Shown piece after piece: positions 43,633 through 52,474 of a stretch of DNA of 57,670 bases (position 1 is its first letter; each line of letters starts with the position of its first letter). This stretch comes from Rhizobium rhizogenes NBRC 13257 (lineage in GTDB: Bacteria; Pseudomonadota; Alphaproteobacteria; Rhizobiales; Rhizobiaceae), in NCBI RefSeq assembly GCF_000696095.1, contig NZ_BAYX01000027.1, positions 1 through 57,670 of the forward strand. Reading direction: 5' to 3'. Both the position numbers and the translations under genes were made by a program. Under the pieces are notes generated by a model, which was not told the origin of the DNA, searched no databases, and saw only the letters and a list, made by a program, of their open reading frames with translations.

Positions 43633-43920
43633 TTGAGCGACGAGGTTGAACGGGAAGATGGCGCCGCCAAGGGACGCTACCGGATCGTGGTTGATGGGAT
43701 CGAAGCCGAGATGACATACAGCCGAGCGGGTCAAAAGCTGATCGTTATTGATCACACAGATGTTCCTGCGGCGTTGCGTGGCCGAAAAATTGGCGAGCAA
43801 TTGGTCCGCCAAGCGGTTGAGGATGCCAGGCGCGAAGGCATCACGATCATACCGCTTTGCCCGTTCGCGAAAGCACAGATCCAGCGCCATGCGGAATGGC
43901 AGGATGTTTTGAGAAAGTGA
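43633..43920 (+). CDS. GNAT-like N-acetyltransferase (YjdJ type), TTG start
   Basis: Minimal Gcn5-related acyltransferase, 95 aa. IVIDHTDVPAALRGRKIGEQLVRQAVEDARREG holds the acetyl-CoA loop (RGRKIG), and IIPLCPFAKAQIQRHAEWQDVL is the usual end of this small family. The start is taken as TTG at 43633 because GGAGG (43621-43625) lies seven bases before it and the product then begins MSDEVEREDGAAKGRY like its relatives. The in-frame ATG at 43588 is the alternative. Follows the pirin gene in the same direction. Confidence 0.85.
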   Translation: MSDEVEREDGAAKGRYRIVVDGIEAEMTYSRAGQKLIVIDHTDVPAALRGRKIGEQLVRQAVEDARREGITIIPLCPFAKAQIQRHAEWQDVLRK

Positions 43921-44034
43921 GGAATTCTGCTGAACAAAGAACCAGAGCCGACGATAAGGAATATTATGCGGAAGAACAGCTATCTGTACAAGAGGCGAAG
44001 CAGTCCCTTCAAGCTACTGCCGGAGAGCTGAACA

Positions 44035-44376
44035 ATGACCGAAAACACTTCTGACCCGACCTTGGTGGAGCGCGAGATTGCTAAGGTCATAAGTCGTACC
44101 GATAAGACTCTTGCCGCCACAGTCTCGCGTGCCTTGGAGGATGCGACCAAACAAGCTGCCGAGGATATGCGAGCGATCGGCCAGGAAGATGCTGTGCCGG
44201 CGATGCAATATTTCGCGGCAGTTGTTCACCAGCGAATGTATTGTCTCATGTGTGGCGCAGACCCGGATACATTTGAGGGAGGAAACCCTGAAACTGCCTA
44301 CCACGTCATCCGAAACTCTCAGAATATCGCCAAGCATTATTGGTCAGCAGACATCGAGCCTTACCCAGCGAAATAG
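44035..44376 (+). CDS. Hypothetical protein with a CxxC motif
   Basis: 113 aa, unrecognised. GGAGAG seven bases before the ATG supports translation. The sequence is helical and charged in the first half (VEREIAKVISRTDKTLAATVSRALEDATKQAAEDM) and then has MYCLMCGADPDTFEGGNPETAYHVIRNSQNIAKHY, with CLMC that might bind metal. It stands alone between the GNAT-like gene and the convergent LysR C gene. No function is proposed. Confidence 0.6.
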   Translation: MTENTSDPTLVEREIAKVISRTDKTLAATVSRALEDATKQAAEDMRAIGQEDAVPAMQYFAAVVHQRMYCLMCGADPDTFEGGNPETAYHVIRNSQNIAKHYWSADIEPYPAK

Positions 44377-44567
44377 TGGTGGGTCATCCATTCGCATCCA
44401 GCACCGCGCCATTACTGCATCGGCGGCACCTTTCGTTGTTGATCAACTCGACACTAAGAGAAGCCATTTCGTGACGTTGGGGAGGAACTAGCCGCGTCCG
44501 CGATCGCTGATCCAGGTCAGATTCCTGTATAATCGGGAATCGCGGCGACCCATTACCCACATGCCGA

Positions 44568-45479
44568 TCATTCGTCTTGCCTGCCGAGGCCTGCCGCGCC
44601 GTCCTTGACGGCCGCGGTTCCGAAACGTTCGATGAGCATTTCAGTGAGGATCCTCACCTTTCGCGAGGGATGCTGGCCGGGCGGCCTCACGACGAACATG
44701 CCGGCTGGCGGAATCGGATGACGCGTCATGATTGGCACCAATGCGCCCGAACGAACATGATCCGCGACAAGCGGTTCTGGCAGGTAGCCGATCCCAATAC
44801 CATCTAGAGTGGCAGATACGAGCGATATTCCGCTATCCGCTACGAAGCGTCCCTGGGGACGCACCGTAACAATTTTATCGCCATCCATGAATTGCCACCT
44901 CTCGTCGTCTCGCATGACGACTTGATGATTTACGATCTCGTCCGGTGTGACGGGAGCACCGTGAGCTTCGATGTATTCGGGACTCGCAACCAGTATGCCG
45001 AAGATCGATCCGACACGTCGTGCGATTAGGGCGGAATCTTGAAGGTGGCCAAGCCGAATAGCGCAGTCAAACCCCTCTCCGACGAGATCTACGAAACGAT
45101 CGGTATAGGAAGAAAGGATTTGTAGTTGCGGATGTCTGCGGGCCATTTGTGAGAGGATAGGAGCAAAATGTGTTGGGCCAAAGGAAAGCGGCGCAGCGAC
45201 ACGTAACCGGCCGCGAAGATCTCCGGAGGGAAGAGTGGCCTCCCTTGCAACTTCAAACTCGCTGCAGATCTTTGCCGCGTGCTCGCGAAACGTCGCGCCA
45301 GCTTCGGTCAGGAAGGCGCCGCGCGTCGTTCGCGCGAGCAATTGAACGCCCAGGAATTGCTCAAGTCGAGCAAGCCTTCGGCTGACGAGCGATTTGGAAA
45401 CGCCAAGCCGACGCGCTGCCTGTGTGACGCCGGTCGCGTCAGCAATCTCCACGAAAGTGCGCAGTTCCTCAATATCCAT
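44568..45479 (-). CDS. LysR-family regulator C
   Basis: 303 aa from MDIEELRTFVEIADATG (45479). The winged helix VTQAARRLGVSKSLVSRRLARLEQFLG and the end PPGQHPSRKVRILTEMLIERF match regulators A and B closely. It is divergent from the exported amidohydrolase gene, 252 bases apart, and likely controls that transcript. Confidence 0.92.
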   Translation of the reverse strand: MDIEELRTFVEIADATGVTQAARRLGVSKSLVSRRLARLEQFLGVQLLARTTRGAFLTEAGATFREHAAKICSEFEVAREATLPSGDLRGRLRVAAPLSFGPTHFAPILSQMARRHPQLQILSSYTDRFVDLVGEGFDCAIRLGHLQDSALIARRVGSIFGILVASPEYIEAHGAPVTPDEIVNHQVVMRDDERWQFMDGDKIVTVRPQGRFVADSGISLVSATLDGIGIGYLPEPLVADHVRSGALVPIMTRHPIPPAGMFVVRPPGQHPSRKVRILTEMLIERFGTAAVKDGAAGLGRQDE

Positions 45480-45489
45480 TGGTGTTTCC

Positions 45490-45510
45490 TTTTCGGCGAC
45501 ACGGTGTGTC
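45490..45510 (-). promoter_or_regulatory. Conserved LysR leader motif, copy C
   Basis: On the minus strand CACCGTGTCGCCGAAAAGG lies 11-31 bases before the LysR C start. The core GACACGGTGTGTC (45498-45510) is itself nearly palindromic, as expected for a LysR-type site. Confidence 0.42.
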
Positions 45511-45731
45511 AATTTGATGGCCTACCGTAGCCGAAATTGCAATGGCACTGTCCACTTGGACGTGTTCACAAGGGCTTTTGTCCTCCGACAAGTCGGCCTT
45601 CAACGATGGTGTGCGAAAAAAGTAGTGACCTTTTGAGACGGCTTGGACTCACTTCCTCGCCCTTCGCGCGCATCCGCATGGCACCGGCTCCGAGTGACCG
45701 CATTTCGTAAAATCAGTCGAACGAGGGTAAA

Positions 45732-47537
45732 ATGATCAGAAAGATATTCATCGCCTTAGTGATAGCGTTTTCTTTCTCCGCAGTTCAGGCACAAACGACG
45801 CAGGAACAGCCCGGCGCTGATCTGATCGTTATCAACGCAAAGATCTTCACCGGCAGCCGTGCTCACCCCGAAGCTTCGGCTTTGGCGGTCAAGGATGGCC
45901 GCATTTATTCCGTCGGCTCTGATGCGGACATTCTCGGTCTAAAGAACTCCAACACCCCGATTATTGATGCTCGCAGCCGCACACTCATTCCCGGCATCAT
46001 TGACGCCCATATCCATGTCCTCAACGATCTGGCCTATAATTACAATCTTCGATGGGATGGCGTGCCGACGCTGCGCCGGGCATTGACGATGCTGAGCGAG
46101 CAGGCCGCACGCACGCCGAAGGGCCAATGGGTCAAAGTGATCGGAGGCTGGTCACCCTACCAATTCGAGGAGAACCGCTTCCCCACGCTGGATGAATTGC
46201 GCAGCGCCGTGCCCGATCGCCCCATGATCGTGCAATATGCTTATAACCAAGCCTTCTTGAACAAGCAGGCGATGGAGGCGCTTGGCGTGGGTACCGATCG
46301 GTTCCCAAAGGTGCCGGACACCGAATTCGAAATGGACAGCCGCGGTAATCTCACTGGTGTGGTCCACGGTTATACTTGGTTGTTTCTCGCTCTCGAGAGC
46401 ATGGTGCCGCAGCCGACGTTCGACGAACAAGTGAGTTCGTTGATCTATAGCATTCACGGTCTGAACCGGTTCGGCGTGACCTCGATCATCGATAACGGCG
46501 GCAGGTGGCCCTACCCGGAGGCCCAGGCGAGGGTAGACGTGCTTGCACGAGACAACCGCCTCAATGTGCGCATGCCCTTTGTGGACTTGCAACTCGGCGA
46601 CGGCGGGCCGGTAAACATGGTGGATCTTGAAATTGAGGCAATCACGAAAACGGCGCCTATAAGTCCAGGGCAGAACCTCCACCCCACCCTGGCACATGGC
46701 CACGAATATCGAGGTGCCGGGGAGGTTCTGAGCGGGGAAGTGCACGATCATGAGAACTTCGACCGTCCGGCTGTCATCATTGAGCCTGAGAAGATGCGGC
46801 GCTTTGTCGAGCAGGATGTGCTGAAGCTGGTCCAGCGGCGCATCCCGTTCCGCATGCACGTCAGCTACAACGAGAACATCTCCCCTTTTCTCGACGCGCT
46901 GGAGAAGGTGAACGAAACGATCCCGCTCGATGGCCTGAAATGGAGTCTCGAGCACGCTGAGACCATCAGTCCGGAGAACATCGCTCGGGTGAAAAAGCTG
47001 GGTGGCGGGATTGCCCTCGACGCCAAAATGGCGCTGCACGGCGATGGCTTCATCAGGACATATGGTCGCGAGAAGGCGTTGAAGACGCCGCGTCTACGTA
47101 TGCTCGTCGATAGCGGCATGCCGCTGGCCATGACCACCGACGCCTTCCGGGCAGCCACGTTTAATCCTTGGGTGGCTATAAGTTGGATGGTATCTGGCAA
47201 GTCTGTGTCCGGATCCGAGATACTTGCCGAGAATAATCGCCTATCCCGCACCGAGGCGCTGAAACTGTTCACCAGCGGTGCCGCCTGGTTCATGAATGCA
47301 GAAGCCGAACTAGGCATAATCGCCCCCGGAAATCTGGCAGACTTCGCCGTTCTCGACAGGGATTACTTCGCCGTGCCGGAAGATCAAATCAGCTCCATCT
47401 CTTCCGTACTGACTATTATGGACGGAAAGGTGGTGTTTGGTGCGCAGGACTACAGCGCTCTATCGCCAAAACTGCCCGACATCCTTCCTGCTTGGTCACC
47501 CGTAAAATACTTCGGCAGCTATCATGGGGAAAAATGA
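45732..47537 (+). CDS. Exported amidohydrolase, YtcJ-like
   Basis: 601 aa with a Sec signal peptide (IFIALVIAFSFSAVQA, cleavage after AQA or nearby), so it should act in the periplasm. ADLIVINAKIFTGS opens the amidohydrolase_3 domain, IIDAHIHV holds the HxH metal pair, and FRMHVSYNENISPFLD, LEHAETISPENI and MTTDAFRAATFNPW carry the later ligands. YtcJ-like proteins are metal hydrolases of mostly unknown substrate. Divergent from LysR C; a VOC gene follows after 188 bases. Confidence 0.9.
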   Translation: MIRKIFIALVIAFSFSAVQAQTTQEQPGADLIVINAKIFTGSRAHPEASALAVKDGRIYSVGSDADILGLKNSNTPIIDARSRTLIPGIIDAHIHVLNDLAYNYNLRWDGVPTLRRALTMLSEQAARTPKGQWVKVIGGWSPYQFEENRFPTLDELRSAVPDRPMIVQYAYNQAFLNKQAMEALGVGTDRFPKVPDTEFEMDSRGNLTGVVHGYTWLFLALESMVPQPTFDEQVSSLIYSIHGLNRFGVTSIIDNGGRWPYPEAQARVDVLARDNRLNVRMPFVDLQLGDGGPVNMVDLEIEAITKTAPISPGQNLHPTLAHGHEYRGAGEVLSGEVHDHENFDRPAVIIEPEKMRRFVEQDVLKLVQRRIPFRMHVSYNENISPFLDALEKVNETIPLDGLKWSLEHAETISPENIARVKKLGGGIALDAKMALHGDGFIRTYGREKALKTPRLRMLVDSGMPLAMTTDAFRAATFNPWVAISWMVSGKSVSGSEILAENNRLSRTEALKLFTSGAAWFMNAEAELGIIAPGNLADFAVLDRDYFAVPEDQISSISSVLTIMDGKVVFGAQDYSALSPKLPDILPAWSPVKYFGSYHGEK

Positions 47538-47725
47538 ACTGAGCGGAATGGTTCTCCCATTCCACCGACAGTTCCATTTCAGGAGCTCATTGGGCCGCGT
47601 TTTCGCCGCCTGGCCGTACCCTACCGCGGCGAAAGTACCATCGCCTACATTGACGGCGACCGTTCAATACCCCGTCGAAAACAAAGCGCGTCAAGGGGGG
47701 CGTCGTTATATCGAGGAGAATAAAA

Positions 47726-48184
47726 TTGGCTGACTTCACCCTGCCTGCGAAGAGCCCATCATCATTTTTCGCGGATGTGCGCGGACATCACGTTGCGATC
47801 CGTGTTCCCGATCGGGACACCGCAATACAATGGTATCAGGATAAGCTCGACTGGCGGGTCATCCACACATGGCCCTATGCTGACCAACAACTCGCCTATC
47901 TTGCGCCGCCAAATGACGATCGTTTCATGGTCGAACTGCTTGCCGGTGGCGACCTGGGTCCGCATAAGGTACCGGTTTACAAGGACCTGGGCGACAGCTT
48001 GAAGCATGCCGGTTACCACCATTTCTGCCTGACCGTCGCCGATATCGAAGCCACTGTGGAAGAGCTGCGCCGCCGCGACGTAAAGATCCTCAGCGAACCG
48101 TTTCAGGTCAACGAGATTAGCCGCAAGATCGCTTTCTTTGCCGATCCTTTCGGGAACGTGGTTGAGTTGGCCGAAGTCATCTAG
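47726..48184 (+). CDS. VOC-family (glyoxalase/dioxygenase fold) protein, TTG start
   Basis: 152 aa, one vicinal-oxygen-chelate module pair: HHVAIRVPDRDTAIQWYQDKLDWRV for the first strand-helix unit with the metal His, and HHFCLTVADIEATVEELRRRDVKI with FFADPFGNVVELAEV, where the last Glu is the usual ligand. TTG is used as start, seven bases after GAGGAG (47713-47718). Role unknown; it may act on the product of the exported amidohydrolase. Confidence 0.88.
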   Translation: MADFTLPAKSPSSFFADVRGHHVAIRVPDRDTAIQWYQDKLDWRVIHTWPYADQQLAYLAPPNDDRFMVELLAGGDLGPHKVPVYKDLGDSLKHAGYHHFCLTVADIEATVEELRRRDVKILSEPFQVNEISRKIAFFADPFGNVVELAEVI

Positions 48185-48391
48185 CAGCGCAGCCGTGCAC
48201 GCCCCCCCGCGACGAAAAACGATTTCACCATAAACGCGCCCGGTGACGAACTCCACCTTCAGTCAGTCGATACGCAACTGGGGTGGCCGTGTGCGCCCCA
48301 TGCTTCGCCGTGCCAATGGCGGACGGCGTCAACCACCCACCAGAAGCTGATGCAAGATGTGGCCGCGTGCCGAAGGCTGAAAGGCGAACAG

Positions 48392-49870
48392 ATGATTGAC
48401 CAAAAGAGATGTTTCACCTTGCCATTTTCAATGGCGCTCAGCCTTCGGTTCGTATCCATGGCGCTGTCACTCCTGCTTTCGCTTTTCGCTCTCGCATTTG
48501 CTCAAGGGGGCTACCGGTCAGCCCTGGCGGCGGATGATTTTTCCTTGGAGCAGAAAAGGCCCTCGATAAAGGCCGACCGCTCGCAGGAGGACTGGTCGCC
48601 TCTCGCGGATCCGAAACTGCGGAGTGAGCCGCTGGATCGTCTCAAATACATTCCGTTGTTTCCCTCCAATCCTGACAGCTACATCTCGTTAGGGCTCAAT
48701 CTACGCGAAATCTTCGAAGTCAGTGATGCGCCGGCTTTCGGAACCGTGCCAGCGAACCCCAGAGATTCTTATTGGTTACAGCGTGCGCAGTTCCAGATCG
48801 ACGTTCACCTGAATGAAAACTGGCAGCTGTTCACGCAGTTCGAGGATGTGCGTGCGTTCGACAAGACGGTAGTCGGCCCCAACGACGCAAACCGATTTGA
48901 CCTTCGGCTCGCATTCATCGGTTATACGCAGGAGACTGACCTAGGAACCTTCAGGGCAAGGGTCGGTCGGCAAGACTTCGCGTTTGATTTGGAGCGGTTC
49001 GTATCGGTGCGCGACGGGCCGAATGTCCGCCAGGCGTTCGATGCCGTCTGGGCCGGATGGGAGACGGATGCATGGCGCTTCTATGGTCTTGTCAGCCAGC
49101 CGGTTCAGTATCGGGATGACAACCCCTTCGATGATCGATCAAGCGGCGATGTGCTGTTCAGCGGCGCCCGCGTCGAGTGGCAACTCTCGCCGACGATCGA
49201 GGTCTCGGGCTATTATGCGCTCTATCAGCGCAAGCACGCCACTTTTCTGGCCGCGTCGGGTGAGGAGGACAGGCATGTGCTCGATATCCGGTCGGCCGGC
49301 AAATATGCCGGTTTCGACTGGGATGCCGAAGCGATGGGACAGGTTGGCCAGGTCGGCTCAGCCGACATTCTGGCCTGGGCCGTCGGTGCGAGGACTGGTT
49401 ATACCTTCGAGGATGTCCCCTGGTCGCCGCGGATCGGTCTGCAGTTCGACGTGGCGTCCGGCGACCGGGACGCAGGTGATGGCACGCTTGGTACCTTCAA
49501 CCCGCTGTTTCCGAACGGCTTCTATTTCTCGCTTGGCGGCCATACCGGATATGCTAACCTCATTCACCTCAAGCCGTCGATTACCGTTCAGCCGACAGAA
49601 GACCTGACCCTGATGGCCGGGGTCGGACTGCTCTGGCGACAGACAACACGGGACGCCGTCTACACCCTGCCAAGCGTTCGCGTCGCTGGCACGGCGGGTA
49701 AGGGGCAGGCATGGACCGGAGCTTATGTGCAGGTCAAGGCGGACTACCGCTTCAATCCCAATCTCACGGGGTCGCTGGAGGCTGTTCATTACCGGGTCGG
49801 CTCGGCGCTCGAAGCTGTGGGTGGCCGCGACAGCAATTATCTCAGGGCAGAACTGAAACTGGCCTGGTAA
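48392..49870 (+). CDS. Alginate-export-family outer-membrane porin
   Basis: 492 aa from the ATG at 48392 (MIDQKRC). An N-terminal hydrophobic stretch (SMALSLLLSLFALAFAQGG) acts as a signal, then come alternating beta strands with aromatic girdles and the final LRAELKLAW, an outer-membrane beta-barrel end with a terminal aromatic residue. Motifs YWLQRAQFQIDVHLNENWQLFTQFED and GRQDFAFDLERF fit the AlgE-type alginate_exp domain. It probably passes a small polar or aromatic compound; it follows the VOC gene by about 200 bases. Confidence 0.87.
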   Translation: MIDQKRCFTLPFSMALSLRFVSMALSLLLSLFALAFAQGGYRSALAADDFSLEQKRPSIKADRSQEDWSPLADPKLRSEPLDRLKYIPLFPSNPDSYISLGLNLREIFEVSDAPAFGTVPANPRDSYWLQRAQFQIDVHLNENWQLFTQFEDVRAFDKTVVGPNDANRFDLRLAFIGYTQETDLGTFRARVGRQDFAFDLERFVSVRDGPNVRQAFDAVWAGWETDAWRFYGLVSQPVQYRDDNPFDDRSSGDVLFSGARVEWQLSPTIEVSGYYALYQRKHATFLAASGEEDRHVLDIRSAGKYAGFDWDAEAMGQVGQVGSADILAWAVGARTGYTFEDVPWSPRIGLQFDVASGDRDAGDGTLGTFNPLFPNGFYFSLGGHTGYANLIHLKPSITVQPTEDLTLMAGVGLLWRQTTRDAVYTLPSVRVAGTAGKGQAWTGAYVQVKADYRFNPNLTGSLEAVHYRVGSALEAVGGRDSNYLRAELKLAW

Positions 49871-50440
49871 CAATGCCGACGCTACGGTTGTTCGCCGACG
49901 AAGGAAATCACCGATTGAAGCGGCGGCCATGCTCCCGAGTTTCTCGCTCAAGAACCTTCATATTCTCAGCCACAGCGCTCGGCAGTGCCAAGAAATTTGA
50001 GGCTACTTTCGACACACGACTGCGTCGTTCCAACGGGATTGGGTCATAATAGCAGCTTACGCCGTAGCCAACGTTAAGCTTGCATAAGGTGATTGCAATT
50101 TTCAACTCATTAGCGAATCTAATGTGCCTCGGTGGTTCGATTCCACTCAAGAGCGAGAGGATTTACTTTCGGCCGTGAGGCCATATTCGAATGCTTCGGT
50201 TTCGTGCCTCAGCCCTCGCAAGACGATCAGCGTCGTTAAAAAACGCGTGAGCGAGACTATCTTCCACTTAGGCCCCTAGCCGCTTCTCTGAGTAGTCATC
50301 GTTGTAGTCGTCGTTTGCGCACTCATTTCAGTCATAGAGCCTCGCCAAGCGGCGGCTCGAAAGCAGACACTGTCTTGGCTGGCGAGGCGGGATGCTAACG
50401 CCGACAGCGGCACATCGAGAGCTTTGGCAGAGTCCTTCGC
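49871..50440. other. Intergenic region, no firm gene
   Basis: 570 bases between the porin and AraC stops. On the minus strand 49908-50150 is open for 80 codons (YYDPIPLERRSRVSKVASN in part) and could be a small gene, but it needs a TTG start and has no ribosome site. GGTGGTTCGATTCCACTC at about 50131-50148 resembles a tRNA T-arm, without a cloverleaf. Confidence 0.35.
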
Positions 50441-51427
50441 TTAGCTTGCCCGCGCCATGACGGGTGGAATGCCGAACTGCGCCTTGAAGGCGCGGCTGAA
50501 GGCGGCCTCGGAGTCGTAGCCGACACGGCGGGCGACGTCGCTTACCCTCGCATCGGAGCGTCGCAGCATGTCGCTCGCCAGCAGCAGGCGCCACCGGGTC
50601 TGGTAGTGCAGGGGTCCGGCGCCCACCAGGGTGGAAAAACGCTCGGCAAAATTGGAACGCGACATCCCGGCCATCGCGGCGAGTTCGGCGACAGTGCGAC
50701 GCCGGAACGGCTCGTCATGAATGGCCTTGAGCGCCCGGCTGATCCTTGCATCCGCCAGCGCCGCGAGCCAGCCTTTTTCCTCGGGTGGGGCCGTACGCAC
50801 CCAGATGCGCATCGCCCGGATGACCAGCACGTCGATCAGCCGCGAGATCATGATGGCCGACCCGGGATGCGCCGCCCTTGCCTCAGAAAGCAATGACTGC
50901 GCGAGCACCTCCAGCCAGCCCTTTTCATCCGCATCCATCGATCCTTGAATATGGATCACCGACGGCAGCACCGCGAGCATGGAGGGCATGTTGTCACCCT
51001 CGAAACGGAAGGCGCCCGTCACCAGATGGGTGACAGGCCCGCCTCCTTGGATGCGGACCGCGAGGTTATCGTCGCGCAGCTGCGCCTTGAGCAGCCCGCG
51101 TGCCTCGACCGGCTCCGCCCCCGGAGTGCCGATCACATGTCCTGTTCCCTGGGGCATGACCAGCAGATCACCGGCCCTGGCATAGACGGTCTTTCCGTCG
51201 CTCGCTGTCAGTCGCAGCTCGCCCTCCGATACGACGTGAAGATAACCCGAACCGGGCTCGAAAGTCAGGCCCCAGGGCGCGCCGAGCTCGGCCGAACAAA
51301 TGAGCTCGCCCCTAAGACGGATCAGCGTGAGGATCTGCGACAGGAAATCCTCACGCGAAGCCATCATCGGGAAATGGGTTTCGGACGCCAGGGCAAGATG
51401 TTGGGAGGCGCGATCATGGCTTGTCAT
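50441..51427 (-). CDS. AraC-family regulator with cupin_6 domain
   Basis: 328 aa. The N-terminal half is the cupin-like ligand domain of this subgroup (SGYLHVVSEGELRLTASDGKTVYARAGDLLVMPQGTGHVIG). The C-terminal half has both helix-turn-helix units, TVAELAAMAGMSRSNFAERFSTLVGAGP and RVSDVARRVGYDSEAAFSRAFKAQFGIPP. It is divergent from the exported hydrolase gene, about 150 bases away, and is the likely regulator of that gene and of the aldo-keto reductase gene. Confidence 0.92.
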   Translation of the reverse strand: MTSHDRASQHLALASETHFPMMASREDFLSQILTLIRLRGELICSAELGAPWGLTFEPGSGYLHVVSEGELRLTASDGKTVYARAGDLLVMPQGTGHVIGTPGAEPVEARGLLKAQLRDDNLAVRIQGGGPVTHLVTGAFRFEGDNMPSMLAVLPSVIHIQGSMDADEKGWLEVLAQSLLSEARAAHPGSAIMISRLIDVLVIRAMRIWVRTAPPEEKGWLAALADARISRALKAIHDEPFRRRTVAELAAMAGMSRSNFAERFSTLVGAGPLHYQTRWRLLLASDMLRRSDARVSDVARRVGYDSEAAFSRAFKAQFGIPPVMARAS

Positions 51428-51580
51428 GCGGAAAGCTCTATATTCCAGTCATCGCTTGAAGCGAAAACGCAATCAAAACCTGACGATACGGAGAGATCCA
51501 GTCCATGGCGCCGCGTACCGGCACCGGTGGGAAGAACATTGCCGATCGTCCAGAGCTTAACACAACATATGGAGATGGAA

Positions 51581-52324
51581 ATGAAAAATATCCTGTCAAC
51601 GCTCATGCTCGGCGCCGCTGTTTTCGGTGCCGCTCCCGTCCTCGCCCAGCCGGCCAGGAACATCGTCCTCGTCCACGGCGCTTTCGCCGATGAATCGAGC
51701 TGGGACAAGGTTGCCGCCATCCTCGGCGCCAAGGGTTACCACGTCACCCAGGTCGCCAATCCGCTAACCTCGCTGGCCGACGACGTCGCCGCCACCAAAG
51801 CGGCGCTCGCCGCACAGGACGGGCCGACCGTGCTGGTCGCCCATAGTTGGGGCGGCGTGGTGATCGGCGAGGCCGGCGACGACGCCAAGGTCAAGGCGCT
51901 TGTTTATGTCTCGGCCTTTGGCCCGGAAAAAGGCGAATCGCTCGCCAAGCTGCTGGCCGGCGGCCAGCCGAGCGAGGGCGCCAAGGCCATCCGCCCCAAT
52001 GACAAGGGCGCTGTGATCGTCGACCCCGCAGCCTTCCCCACCGTCTTCGCCGGCGACTTGCCCCAGGCCGAAGCCGAAGCGCTGGCCCAGAAGCAACTGC
52101 CCTCGAACCCCGCCAATTTTGAAGCAGTGACCGAGGTCGCGGCGTGGCATGACAAGCCGAACTTCTATGTCGTGACGACCGAAGACCGGACTGTGCCGGC
52201 CGACGCCCAGCGCGTCTTTGCCAGCCGAATGAAGGCCGAGGTGACGGAGATCGCCGCCAGCCAAGCCGGTTTGATCTCGAAGGCAGAGGATGTCGCCGGG
52301 GTGATCGAGAAGGCGGCGCGCTGA
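51581..52324 (+). CDS. Exported alpha/beta hydrolase
   Basis: 247 aa. The start MKNILSTLMLGAAVFGAAPVLAQ is a signal peptide, and GGAG lies six bases before that ATG; the longer open frame to 50945 is antisense to the AraC gene. The hydrolase fold has NIVLVHGAFADESSWDKV, the nucleophile in VAHSWGGVVIGEA, an Asp near TTEDRTVP and a Ser/Gly-rich end. In place of the usual His the residue after AASQAGL is not obvious, so activity is uncertain. It belongs to the salicylate-esterase-like group of small hydrolases. Confidence 0.87.
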   Translation: MKNILSTLMLGAAVFGAAPVLAQPARNIVLVHGAFADESSWDKVAAILGAKGYHVTQVANPLTSLADDVAATKAALAAQDGPTVLVAHSWGGVVIGEAGDDAKVKALVYVSAFGPEKGESLAKLLAGGQPSEGAKAIRPNDKGAVIVDPAAFPTVFAGDLPQAEAEALAQKQLPSNPANFEAVTEVAAWHDKPNFYVVTTEDRTVPADAQRVFASRMKAEVTEIAASQAGLISKAEDVAGVIEKAAR

Positions 52325-52341
52325 ACGGTCGGACCGGTCTG

Positions 52342-52376
52342 CGCAGGATCTGTGAGTTCCGTTCGCATATCCTGCG
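52342..52376 (+). other. Hairpin between the hydrolase and aldo-keto reductase genes
   Basis: CGCAGGAT (52342-52349) pairs with ATCCTGCG (52369-52376) around 19 bases. No T-run follows. It could protect or partly terminate the hydrolase mRNA. Confidence 0.4.
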
Positions 52377-52474
52377 AACCTCGACCGGCTACCGGCTCAA
52401 ACCACTCCCTCCCATCTTTTCGTTCAACAGGGACGGGTCCTGGTTCGCACCACTAACATCAAAAGGATAAGACA

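Noticed and set aside
49908..50150. 80-codon minus-strand frame with protein-like composition
   Set aside because: Requires a TTG start without a ribosome site and matches no family I know.
50100..50160. Possible tRNA remnant (GGTGGTTCGATTCCACTC)
   Set aside because: The T-arm pairs well, but no matching acceptor or anticodon arm is found upstream, so it is not reported as a tRNA or attachment site.
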